DNA of 46,189 bases from Streptomyces odonnellii (GTDB taxonomy: Bacteria; Actinomycetota; Actinomycetes; Streptomycetales; Streptomycetaceae). Below are positions 15,894 through 26,604 of the stretch, in pieces. The position numbers were made by a program, and so were the translations under genes. Below the pieces are notes generated by a model, which saw only the letters and a program-made list of their open reading frames with translations, had not been told where the DNA came from and did not search any database. Every line of letters starts with the position of its first letter. The stretch's first letter is position 1. The stretch lies in NCBI RefSeq assembly GCF_000981895.1, contig NZ_LATD01000021.1, positions 1-46,189 of the forward strand, in the 5' to 3' direction.

Positions 15894-17228
15894 GTGACTT
15901 CCGCTTCCCGTCCTCATTCCGAGCAGGACCCCGCCGGTTCCGCTCGTTCCGGCCATTCCGCCGGATCCCAAGACCCCAACAGGCCCGCCATATCGGCCAG
16001 ATCCAGCAAAACCGGCAGATCGGGTAGATCTGGTGCACGAAACGCCGCGGTCGCCCCTGCCGCCCGTGACGCGCTGGCCGTCGCCCTCGACCGCCGGCTG
16101 CGCGGGACCGAATCGCTGGGGGCGCTCGATGTCCTCCAGGCAGGCGCGGACGCCCTGCTCAGCGCCGTTCCCGCCGACATCTGGTGCGTCGTCATGCTCG
16201 ATCCCGCGACACTCCTCGACACCGGAGGCCTGCACGAGCACGGATTTCCGCGCAGTGTGATGCCCCGGCTGTTCGAGATCGAGCACGCCGCCCAGACCGG
16301 TGTCGACAACATCCGCGCCCTCGCCCGCCGTTCCGCTTCCGCCAGTCTGCTCAGCGACTCCATGACCGGCCGGATGGCGGAGAGCGTCTACTACCGTGAC
16401 GTACTCCAACCCGTGGGTTTGGCCGACGAGTTACGCGTACTCCTGCGGGACGGCTCCCGCACCTGGGGGCTGTTCGTGCTCTGCCGGGCGAAGGGCTCGC
16501 CGCCCTTCACCCCGGCCGAGGTGGCCCTCGCAGGCACCGTGAGCGCCCCGGTCACCACCGCGTTGCGCCGCTCTCTCCTCCTCGCGGGCATCGACCGCGA
16601 CGACGTGCCGGACGCCGCCGGCCTGCTGATCCTCGACGACGATCACGAGGTGCGTCTGTGCACCTCCACCGCCGAGCGCTGGCTCGGCCTCATCCAGGAG
16701 GCACACCCCGCCCCCGGACACCGGTTCCCCTTCACGCTCGACGCCCTCACCAACAAGGTGCGCGCCGTCGGGATGGGCGTCCAGGTGCAGTCCCGCGCGA
16801 TCAGCCGCACCGGCCACTGGGTCACCCTGAGCGCCTGGCGCGAGAAGGCGGAGGACGGCGGGGCCGACGGGACCAGGGAGCCGGAGGCCCTGACGTATGT
16901 CTCGCTGGCCCCGAGCCGCCCCGGTGAACTGACGGCCATCGTTCTCGACGCGTACGGTCTCACTCCGCGTGAGCGCGAGGTCGCCCAGCATGTTCTGCTG
17001 GGCCGCTCGACCGCCGAGGTCGCGGACTCGCTGCGGATCGGCGAGTACACCGTCCAGGACCATCTGCGGAAGGTGTTCGACAAGGCCGGGGTACGCAGCC
17101 GCCGTGAGTTCTCCGGCGAGCTGTTCCAGCGCTGCTATCTGCCGAGGCTGGACGATCCGCCGCTCACGACGGACGGCCGTATGCGCAACGACACCCCGGG
17201 CGACGACACTCCGGACCGCCCGCGCTGA
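15894..17228 (+). CDS. LuxR-family regulator with a TTA codon
   Basis: Transcription factor of 444 aa. The first 50 residues are Ser/Arg/Gly-rich and probably disordered. Residues about 55-340 resemble a GAF/PAS-type sensor region without recognisable ligand residues. The C-terminal LuxR HTH is clear (about 354-408): YGLTPREREVAQHVLLGRST, AEVADSLRIGEYTVQDHLRK, VFDKAGVRSRREF. Codon 180 (16431-16433, in LADELRVLL) is TTA, read in Streptomyces only by the bldA tRNA, so translation is probably restricted to development or late growth. The GTG start has no Shine-Dalgarno and is likely leaderless. It is not adjacent to a histidine kinase and has no receiver domain. Targets are unknown; the palindrome CCCAGATGTCTGGG upstream could be autoregulatory. 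Confidence 0.88.
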   Translation: MTSASRPHSEQDPAGSARSGHSAGSQDPNRPAISARSSKTGRSGRSGARNAAVAPAARDALAVALDRRLRGTESLGALDVLQAGADALLSAVPADIWCVVMLDPATLLDTGGLHEHGFPRSVMPRLFEIEHAAQTGVDNIRALARRSASASLLSDSMTGRMAESVYYRDVLQPVGLADELRVLLRDGSRTWGLFVLCRAKGSPPFTPAEVALAGTVSAPVTTALRRSLLLAGIDRDDVPDAAGLLILDDDHEVRLCTSTAERWLGLIQEAHPAPGHRFPFTLDALTNKVRAVGMGVQVQSRAISRTGHWVTLSAWREKAEDGGADGTREPEALTYVSLAPSRPGELTAIVLDAYGLTPREREVAQHVLLGRSTAEVADSLRIGEYTVQDHLRKVFDKAGVRSRREFSGELFQRCYLPRLDDPPLTTDGRMRNDTPGDDTPDRPR

Positions 17229-17300
17229 CCCGTACCACCCCCGCGTCCCCCCGAGCAGCCCGGCCCGGCGTGTCCGCGCTCGCTTCTACCCTGGGGGCGC

Positions 17301-20218
<2,918 letters not shown>

Positions 20219-20259
20219 GCCTCCGGATAAGGCCGCCATATCACAGGCCTCCGTATTAC

Positions 20260-20303
20260 CGGCACCGCCCCGGCCGACCTTCCCGTCGGCCGGGGCGGTG
20301 CCG
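20260..20303 (+). terminator. Strong rho-independent-type terminator after icd
   Basis: A perfect 19-bp stem: GGCACCGCCCCGGCCGAC (20261-20278) pairs with GTCGGCCGGGGCGGTGCC (20285-20302) plus one outer C-G pair. The loop is CTTCCC, and TTT follows. Confidence 0.93.
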
Positions 20304-20425
20304 TTTCCGCGTACGGGCGGGCCATTCAGATGCGCCGGGAAGCAGAAAACACCGGACGAGTGCAGCGTATTGAGAGGTGGATTTTTTTCAGAAACTGAAC
20401 GACGCGAACCGAAAGGAAAACTCCG

Positions 20426-22072
20426 ATGAAGGCGTTCCACGCCATTACCGACGCGATCGCCGCCGAGGGCTTCGACCACTTGTTCGCCGTGATGGGGGAC
20501 GCGAACCAGGACATCATCGTGGACCTGGGCGAGCGCCACGGAATGACATTCGTGCACGCCCATCATGAATCCAGCGCGGTCGGTATGGCCGACGGGTACG
20601 CCAGGTTCAGCGGCAGGCCCGGTCTCGCCTCGGTCACGCAGGGCCCCGGCTACACCAATGCGACGACTTCGCTGGTGTCCGCGCGGCTGCACCGTACGCC
20701 CCTGATGGTGCTCGCAGGACACGCCTCGCTCCGTGACCCGTACAACCCGCAGGGAATGGTGGACCAGCCCGCGCTCGCGAAACTCACCACCGAGGCGACC
20801 GAACGGCTGGATTCGGTCCACAATGTGGACTACTGCCTGGGTGAGGCATTCCGGCAGATCAAGACACGGAAGGGGCCGTTCGTTCTGAATCTGCCCCAGG
20901 ACGTCCAGCAAATGGAGATGCCGGACTCCGCGTGGACGTACCGGCCCATGTACCGGTCCAACGCGCTCCAGCCGCCGCGTACGGAAGATGTCGAGGAGGC
21001 GGCCAGGCTGCTCGCGTCCGCCCAGCGCCCGACGATCCTCTGCGGACTCGGTGCGGTAAACGCCAGGGCGGAACAGGAAGTCCGGCGACTGGCCGAGCAA
21101 CTCGGCGCTCCCATCGGGGTGTCCATTCTCGCCTCCGGATTCTGCGCGGACTATCCGCTCTATCTGGGGATCAGCGGCGGACTCGGTTCGGATCTCACGG
21201 TGAACACCCTCGCCGACAGCGATGTGATGGTGGTCGTCGGCGCGAGCCTCAACGAATGGACGACCGACTTCGGGAAGCTCCTGAAGAACGGGAAGAAGAT
21301 CATCCAGGTCGATGACCGGCCGGACGCCTTCGGCTGGTTCGCCCGTGTCGCGGTCGGTATGACGGCCGATGCCAAGACGGCCGTGGCGCAACTGGCCGAC
21401 CGGCTCGGCGCGACCATGCGGGCGCGCCCGCTCGACAGCGGATTCGCCGACCGGATCAGGAACCAGGAGCTGTGGATCGCGCAGTACGCCGACGGGGACG
21501 CGACGGATCCACGCCGGGCGGCCCAGTACCTGGAGGACAGACTGCCGAAGGACGACCGCATTCTGGTGGTCGACGGCGGTCACGCCGCGATGGTCTGTAC
21601 GAAGATCCTCAGCGTGCCGCGTGCCGGCAACTGGGGCATCTCCTGGGACTTCGGCGCCATCGGCCAGGGCCTGGCACTCGCGATCGGCGCCTGTTTCGCG
21701 CGTCCCGGGGAGCGTGTGACACATGTGACCGGCGATTTCTCGTTCATGATGAACGTCGCCGACTTCCGGACCGCCGTACGCCACAGACTGCCGCTCACGG
21801 TCTTCGTCATGAACGACAACGCGGTGGGCCAGGAGAAGCACGATCTGGTGCACAAGAAGCTGAACGCGTCGTACGCCGAGATCCGGGAGCCCGATTTCGC
21901 GCAACTGGCCGCCGGCTTCGGTGCGAAGGGCTTCTCCGTACGGACGCCCGACGACTTCGGCGAGATCGACAGGGCGCTGGCGGTGGAGGACGGGCCGGTG
22001 GTCGTCGACGTACAGATCAATGGCGATGTGGAGCTGGCGGCGAGCTGGGAGATCGCCAAGCATCTGAGATGA
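20426..22072 (+). CDS. Thiamine-diphosphate-dependent enzyme (acetolactate-synthase-like), orphan
   Basis: Protein of 548 aa with the three-domain layout of ThDP enzymes. The N-terminal Pyr domain has the catalytic glutamate in HAHHESSAVGMADGYARFSG (E48). The central domain is Rossmann-like (LADSDVMVVVGASLNEWTTDFG). The C-terminal PP domain has the diphosphate motif THVTGDFSFMMNVADFRTAV with G436-D437 and N463-D-N465 about 26 residues on. The usual GDG is GDF, and the second Asn of NN is displaced (NDNA). It could be a decarboxylase, carboligase or acetolactate-type synthase; the substrate cannot be told, and there is no small regulatory subunit gene, so it is probably not the housekeeping ilvB. 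AAGGA lies 8 nt before the ATG. It is flanked by terminators, hence monocistronic, and its codon use is slightly less GC-biased than its neighbours. Confidence 0.9.
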   Translation: MKAFHAITDAIAAEGFDHLFAVMGDANQDIIVDLGERHGMTFVHAHHESSAVGMADGYARFSGRPGLASVTQGPGYTNATTSLVSARLHRTPLMVLAGHASLRDPYNPQGMVDQPALAKLTTEATERLDSVHNVDYCLGEAFRQIKTRKGPFVLNLPQDVQQMEMPDSAWTYRPMYRSNALQPPRTEDVEEAARLLASAQRPTILCGLGAVNARAEQEVRRLAEQLGAPIGVSILASGFCADYPLYLGISGGLGSDLTVNTLADSDVMVVVGASLNEWTTDFGKLLKNGKKIIQVDDRPDAFGWFARVAVGMTADAKTAVAQLADRLGATMRARPLDSGFADRIRNQELWIAQYADGDATDPRRAAQYLEDRLPKDDRILVVDGGHAAMVCTKILSVPRAGNWGISWDFGAIGQGLALAIGACFARPGERVTHVTGDFSFMMNVADFRTAVRHRLPLTVFVMNDNAVGQEKHDLVHKKLNASYAEIREPDFAQLAAGFGAKGFSVRTPDDFGEIDRALAVEDGPVVVDVQINGDVELAASWEIAKHLR

Positions 22073-22114
22073 GCGGCGGTGCGGGACGGCCGTTGTGACC
22101 GCGGTGAACGCGGC

Positions 22115-22152
22115 GAGCGCTCCCCACCGGATAGGTCCGGTGGGGAGCGCTC
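22115..22152. terminator. Perfect 16-bp stem terminator between convergent genes
   Basis: GAGCGCTCCCCACCGG (22115-22130) pairs with CCGGTGGGGAGCGCTC (22137-22152) with a 6-nt loop (ATAGGT). It serves the ThDP enzyme gene on the plus strand and the GH3 gene on the minus strand. Confidence 0.93.
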
Positions 22153-22200
22153 CTTCATGAGGGCTTATGCCGGAGCCTCCGCCGAGGCTTCCGTCGAGGC

Positions 22201-25200
22201 CTAGTTCCAGCCGGAGAGTCCCGCGCCGTAGTGGTACAGCGGGTTGCCGCGGGTCGTCGGCACCGGCTGTCCGGCGTCGATCCTCGCCCGGATCTCCGCG
22301 CGTTCGGCATCGGTGGCGCCGAGATCGTACGGAAGGTCCCACTTCTCGTTGGCGTCCCCGAGTACGTCACCGCCGCCGGGCTTCAGGATCTGGTCCAGGC
22401 TCCTGGGCAGTTGCCAGGGCAGCTTTCCGCTGGGTGTGTAGTCACCGAAGAGCAGGGAGGCCGTGGCGGGTCCCACTTCCTCACCGCCCCGGTAGGTGAC
22501 CACAATGGCGTCCGCCAGACCGTTCCAGTCGCTGATCACAATGGGCCGGGGCAGTGTCAGCACCACGACCACCGGAATTCCCTGGTTCTTGAAGTTCCGG
22601 ATCAGGGCTAGCTGATCGGCGGGGAGATACGGCTCGGTGTTCGGCCACGCCGTGGCATGTGTGTACGACGGCTCGCCGACGGCCACGACCGCCAGCTTCG
22701 GCGCAGGGCCGGTGTCCTGGTACACGTTGACACCCGCCGTGGACGCCCTGGCCCGGATGGCTTCCAGGGTGGTCAGCGAACCGTAGTTGGGGTGGAAGTA
22801 GCTGGACCAGATGCAGCACGCGGCGCCGTCCGTGGCCCGGGCGCCCGCGACGACGATGTTGTCACCACGGTTGAGCCTGACGGGGAGGACGCCGTTGTTC
22901 TTGAGCAGGGTGTTGGACGCGCGGGCGGCCTGGTTGGCCAGCGCGGCATAGCTCGGCTGGTGGAACCGGTACGGGCCGTTGACCGGGTCGCCGTACGGCC
23001 GGTCGAAGACACCCAGTTGGAACTTCAGCCGGAGGATCCGCGTCACCGCGTCATTGATCCGGGCGACCGGCACCTGCGCCTGGAAGGTGGCCATACTGAA
23101 CCCGGTGGCGCCCGGGTCGGCCCCGCCCATCACATCGGAGCCGGCGTTGGCCGCGTTCACCCAGGCGCCCGAGGGCAGCCAGTCGGTGGTGATCAGGCCG
23201 GTGTAACCGAGGTTCTGCCGCAGGTACGCGAGGATCTTGGCGCTGTCGCCCGCGCCGGGACCGCCCGGGTCGAGATACGAACTGCCCGCGTAGCCCGGCA
23301 TGATGTTGACGGCCCCGGCCTCCATCGCCGCCCGGAACGGGATCATGTGGTACTTGATGGTCACCCCGTCGTAGACGATGCCCGCCTCGCCGCCGGCGCC
23401 TTCCCCGGGCCAGTGCTTGACGGTCGCGAGGACGGACCGCGGGTTGAGTTCAGGACCGCCCTGGAGACCGGCCACCATCGCGCGGAGCTGGGCCCCCACG
23501 GCATCGGCGTTCTCGCCGCCGCCCTCCTGGATACGGGGGTAGAGCACCTTGGTGCCGACCTCGGCGAGCGGTGAGAGCGTTCCCCGGGTGCCGACCTCGA
23601 GCTGCTCCTTGCGCTGCATGTCGGCGAGTTGGTATTCGAGCCCGTGGTTCCTCGCCGCCGCCAGGGTGCTCTGGAGCGGGTACGTGGTCTGGTAGCCGGC
23701 GGTGGTGTCACCGGCGGAGACCGGCGGGATGCCCAGCCTGGTGGCCGCCGTGGTGAGCAGGGTGTTGTGCAGATCGGCCGGCTGGGCCGGTCCGAAGTGC
23801 CAGCCGGACCTGGGGTACGCCTGGACGTTGTAGAACATCTGATAGGCCTTCTCCTCCGGCGTCATTCTGCCGAGGAGATCACTGACCCGTGTCTCGACCG
23901 GCTGCCGCCAGTCCTCGTACGGCTCGATGGCCCCGTTCTTGTTCAGGTCGCGGGCGCCGTTGATGACACCGACACCGTCGTTGACAGTCTCGATCTCGGG
24001 CAGATAGACGCTGAACGTACGGATGTTGGAGGTGGTCTTCACCCCGGAGCCGCTCACGGCGACGACGAACCACTTGTAGGTCCACCGGTCGGTGATGTCC
24101 CAACTCGGTGTGTAGCCCGTACCGGTGGGCTCGGCGACCTTGGTGTAGAGGTCGAGGAGATTGCCCGAGGCGGTGAAGTCGTAGTCGGTACGGCTGACAT
24201 TGAGCCACAGCTCGTAGCGGACGGCGCCCTGGACGGCCGCCCAGGAGAAGGCGGGCCTGCGGGTGTTGGTGATCAGAGCCCGGTCAGCGGGCGCACTGAG
24301 CGCGAACTGGTTCAGGGTCGCCGGTGCCTTGGTGGGTCCGGAGAGCAGGGGCGGGGCGGACGTGGAGCTGTCGACGGACCCGAAGACCTGGAACTCCCAG
24401 AGCGAGACACCGTATCCGGTGGCGCGGGTGGTGGCGTAGAGCCGGACGTACCGCCCCTGGCCGGTGATGCCGAGTGTCTCGGTCCCGCCCCGGCCCGTGG
24501 TGGTGGAGTGGAGGGTCGACCAGGTCGACGCGTTGTCGGACACCTCGATGCGGTAGCCCGTGGCGTAGGCGGACTCCCAGTTCAGCACGATGCCACTGAT
24601 CCTGGCCGCACCGCCGAGGTCCACCTGGATCCACTGGTTGTCGGCGAACTCGCTCGACCAGCGGGTGTCGGCACGCCCGTCGAGCGCGGCGGCCGGAGCG
24701 TTGGCGCCCTCCCAGGTCGAGGCCGTGACCTGCTTGAACGCGGAGATCGCCGTCCCGGAGGGCTCCTGGCCCGGGCCGCTGCCGGCCGTACCGTAGACCT
24801 GGAACTCCCAGAGGGAGTAGCCCCATCCGGTGGCGCGGGCCGTACCGTACATCCGCACGTACCGCCCGGAACCGCTGACGGTGAGCGTCTGATTGCCGCC
24901 GGGCCCGGTCGTCGTGGAGTAGATGTCGGTCCAGTTCTGCGCGTCGCCCGAGACCTGGATCTTGTACGAAGTGGCGTACGCGGTCTCCCAGTTGAGGACG
25001 ACGGAGCTGATCGCCGCGGTGGCGCCGAGGTCGATCTGGATCCACTGCGGATCGGCGGCGGCGCTGGACCAGCGGGTTCCGGCGTTGCCGTCGACGGCCG
25101 CCGAGGCGGGCGTTCCCTCGTTCTCGGTCGAGGAGGTCGTGACGGCCTTGCCCTGCGACAGCAGGGTGTCGGCCGCCTGGGCGGTCCCGGCCGACGATCC

Positions 25201-25296
25201 GACGGCACCACCCATCGCGAGACACATCGCGACGGCGGTGGCGACCAGCGGTCTGCGACGCCGAACGGCTCGGCGTAAGGAGGACAGGAGGCTCAT
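22201..25296 (-). CDS. Secreted GH3 glycosidase with two F5/8C (discoidin) modules; TTA codon
   Basis: Extracellular protein of 1031 aa. The ATG at 25296 is chosen because GGAG lies 6 nt upstream; the frame is open to 25482. Order: Arg-rich signal peptide ending near AQAAD (about 1-42); two F5/8 type C modules (about 44-170 and 183-310, each with WSS...WIQIDLG/WIQVDLG and SLWEFQVYG/SLWEFQVFG); an Fn3-like module (about 325-435); a calcium-loop-like DLNKNGAIEPYEDW; the GH3 N-domain (VSDLLGRMTPEEKAYQM, VLATVKHWPGEG, and LGYTGLITTDW with the expected nucleophile Asp); and the GH3 C-domain (VVVVLTLPRPIVISDWNGLADAIVVTYRGGEEVGPA). It likely removes terminal beta-glycosyl residues from a plant or microbial polysaccharide. 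Codon 7 is TTA (25278-25276), so bldA dependence is likely. A perfect palindrome at the promoter suggests LacI-type control. Confidence 0.93.
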   Translation of the reverse strand: MSLLSSLRRAVRRRRPLVATAVAMCLAMGGAVGSSAGTAQAADTLLSQGKAVTTSSTENEGTPASAAVDGNAGTRWSSAAADPQWIQIDLGATAAISSVVLNWETAYATSYKIQVSGDAQNWTDIYSTTTGPGGNQTLTVSGSGRYVRMYGTARATGWGYSLWEFQVYGTAGSGPGQEPSGTAISAFKQVTASTWEGANAPAAALDGRADTRWSSEFADNQWIQVDLGGAARISGIVLNWESAYATGYRIEVSDNASTWSTLHSTTTGRGGTETLGITGQGRYVRLYATTRATGYGVSLWEFQVFGSVDSSTSAPPLLSGPTKAPATLNQFALSAPADRALITNTRRPAFSWAAVQGAVRYELWLNVSRTDYDFTASGNLLDLYTKVAEPTGTGYTPSWDITDRWTYKWFVVAVSGSGVKTTSNIRTFSVYLPEIETVNDGVGVINGARDLNKNGAIEPYEDWRQPVETRVSDLLGRMTPEEKAYQMFYNVQAYPRSGWHFGPAQPADLHNTLLTTAATRLGIPPVSAGDTTAGYQTTYPLQSTLAAARNHGLEYQLADMQRKEQLEVGTRGTLSPLAEVGTKVLYPRIQEGGGENADAVGAQLRAMVAGLQGGPELNPRSVLATVKHWPGEGAGGEAGIVYDGVTIKYHMIPFRAAMEAGAVNIMPGYAGSSYLDPGGPGAGDSAKILAYLRQNLGYTGLITTDWLPSGAWVNAANAGSDVMGGADPGATGFSMATFQAQVPVARINDAVTRILRLKFQLGVFDRPYGDPVNGPYRFHQPSYAALANQAARASNTLLKNNGVLPVRLNRGDNIVVAGARATDGAACCIWSSYFHPNYGSLTTLEAIRARASTAGVNVYQDTGPAPKLAVVAVGEPSYTHATAWPNTEPYLPADQLALIRNFKNQGIPVVVVLTLPRPIVISDWNGLADAIVVTYRGGEEVGPATASLLFGDYTPSGKLPWQLPRSLDQILKPGGGDVLGDANEKWDLPYDLGATDAERAEIRARIDAGQPVPTTRGNPLYHYGAGLSGWN

Positions 25297-25423
25297 GTAC
25301 ATCTCCACGGGGTGTGATGCCTCTCCACCAGAACCCCGCGGCACGCTCGGCGACGGCGCGGGAAGGGTGGCTGTCGGTGGGTCCGAACTCGACACTCGGC
25401 GCTCCACGACGGATCGATCTTGA

Positions 25424-25437
25424 GGAGAGCGCTCTCC
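25424..25437. promoter_or_regulatory. LacI-type palindrome in the GH3 promoter
   Basis: GGAGAGCGCTCTCC (25424-25437) is a perfect 14-bp palindrome with the central GC typical of LacI-family operators; the CebR site as I recall it (TGGGAGCGCTCCCA) has the same core. It lies about 28 bp downstream of a minus-strand TTGACA (25470-25465), i.e. around the expected transcription start of the GH3 gene. Confidence 0.8.
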
Positions 25438-25642
25438 CGAGAGAGTGCTGTAGTGACTGACCACTGTCAACCCTTGCCGCAACTGCTTGTCCGGGCGAAC
25501 TCGGCCGACCGCGCGTGAGCCCGGTGTCCGCGTGCGTCAGCGCGCGACGCGGACACCGGACCGTACGGGCGGCGGACCGCGTCGGTACCGGACCGTACGG
25601 GCGCCGGACCGCACATGCACCCGACCACGTGGGCAGCGGCGG

Positions 25643-26437
25643 CTACGCGTCGTGCCATCCGCCGTCCGCGCGCAGTGTCGTGCCGGTGATGTACCCCGAC
25701 AGCGGGCTGGCCAGGAACGCGACGAGGTCGGCGTACTGGCGCGGCCGTCCGATGCGGCCGACGTCGTTCGGCGACAGCGCGCTGATGGCCTTGGGCTCGA
25801 CCTCCTCCCAGGTCTCGCCCCAGCCGTTCCGCTTGCCCAGGTCGAGGACGTACTCCTGCGCGGAGGAGGTGAGGATGCCGCCCGCCGCGACCGCGTTCGA
25901 TGTGACACCGGAGTGCTTGAGTTCGCGAGCCAGGGAGACTGCGAGATTGTCCCGGGCGGCGTTGGTCGCGGCGTAGTGCGGCTGGCTCGCCGCGGGGAGG
26001 TGGCCGAGGACGCTGCTGATCTGGATCACCCGCCCCCAGCCGCGCGCCCGCATGTCCGGTACGAAGCGCTGGATCGTCCGCACGCTGGAGACGACGTTGG
26101 TGTTGTAGATGCCGGCCCACTCGGCGGGTGCGGTGGTGGGCCAGGCGGCCGTCGGGTCGTAGACACCGAGATTGTTGACGAGGATGTCGACCGGCGCGCC
26201 GGCGGACGCCGCTCTCACCGCGTCGGCTCCGGCGTCGGTGGCCAGATCGCCGATCGCGACGGTGGCGTCACCGCCGTCCGCCCGGATGGCCTCGGCGACC
26301 GCCTTGGCCCGCGCTTCGTCGCGCCCGTGGACGATGACCGCCGCCCCTTCGGCGGCCAGGACCCTGGCTATCTCCGCGCCGAGTCCGCTGCTCGACCCGG
26401 TCACAAGCGCCCGCTTGCCGTTCAATCGCAGATCCAT
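25643..26437 (-). CDS. SDR-family oxidoreductase with Asn replacing the catalytic Lys
   Basis: Short-chain dehydrogenase/reductase of 264 aa from the ATG at 26437 (GGAG 8 nt upstream; the frame is open to 26608). The cofactor motif TGSSSGLG (13-20) and acidic/basic region VHGRDEARAK fit NADP preference. NNLGVY (88-93), N114 and the serine in VIQISSVLG (141-142) are present. The active-site motif reads Y155-A-A-T-N159 where classical SDRs have YxxxK; the codon is AAC, so this is not a reading slip. The C-terminus ends in the normal substrate-loop and ITGTTLRADGGWHDA motif. Without the Lys, ordinary catalysis should be impaired, so the protein may use another proton relay or be a non-catalytic member. 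Two matching palindromes lie in its promoter. Confidence 0.9.
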   Translation of the reverse strand: MDLRLNGKRALVTGSSSGLGAEIARVLAAEGAAVIVHGRDEARAKAVAEAIRADGGDATVAIGDLATDAGADAVRAASAGAPVDILVNNLGVYDPTAAWPTTAPAEWAGIYNTNVVSSVRTIQRFVPDMRARGWGRVIQISSVLGHLPAASQPHYAATNAARDNLAVSLARELKHSGVTSNAVAAGGILTSSAQEYVLDLGKRNGWGETWEEVEPKAISALSPNDVGRIGRPRQYADLVAFLASPLSGYITGTTLRADGGWHDA

Positions 26438-26524
26438 TGGATTCACTCCGCTCATGGCCGGTCCATGGCGAGCCCGCCCCGGCCGGGCTTGCTGCCGGGC
26501 CAGGGGCGGGCCGGATCGGCCGAC

Positions 26525-26574
26525 TGGACTGTTCGGTCCACAAGTACCTGGTTCAAAATGGACCAGCAAGTCCA
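26525..26574. promoter_or_regulatory. Two TGGAC-N6-GTCCA operators upstream of the SDR gene
   Basis: TGGACTGTTCGGTCCA (26525-26540) and TGGACCAGCAAGTCCA (26559-26574) share perfect 5-bp arms and a 6-bp spacer, with starts 34 bp apart. They bracket a minus-strand TTGAAC (-35-like), so a dimeric regulator bound to both would cover the promoter. The style is that of TetR- or HxlR-type sites, but no such regulator lies next to the gene. Confidence 0.75.
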
Positions 26575-26604
26575 ATCTCTGCGGCCGTGAATCCACCGGG
26601 GCTG

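Noticed and set aside
20426..22072. Housekeeping acetolactate synthase (ilvB)
   Set aside because: No ilvN or ilvC neighbour, altered GDG motif and monocistronic layout argue for a specialised ThDP enzyme.
23629..25278. Plus-strand open frame of 549 codons opposite the GH3 gene
   Set aside because: No recognisable domain and antisense to a well-defined glycosidase; kept as a shadow.
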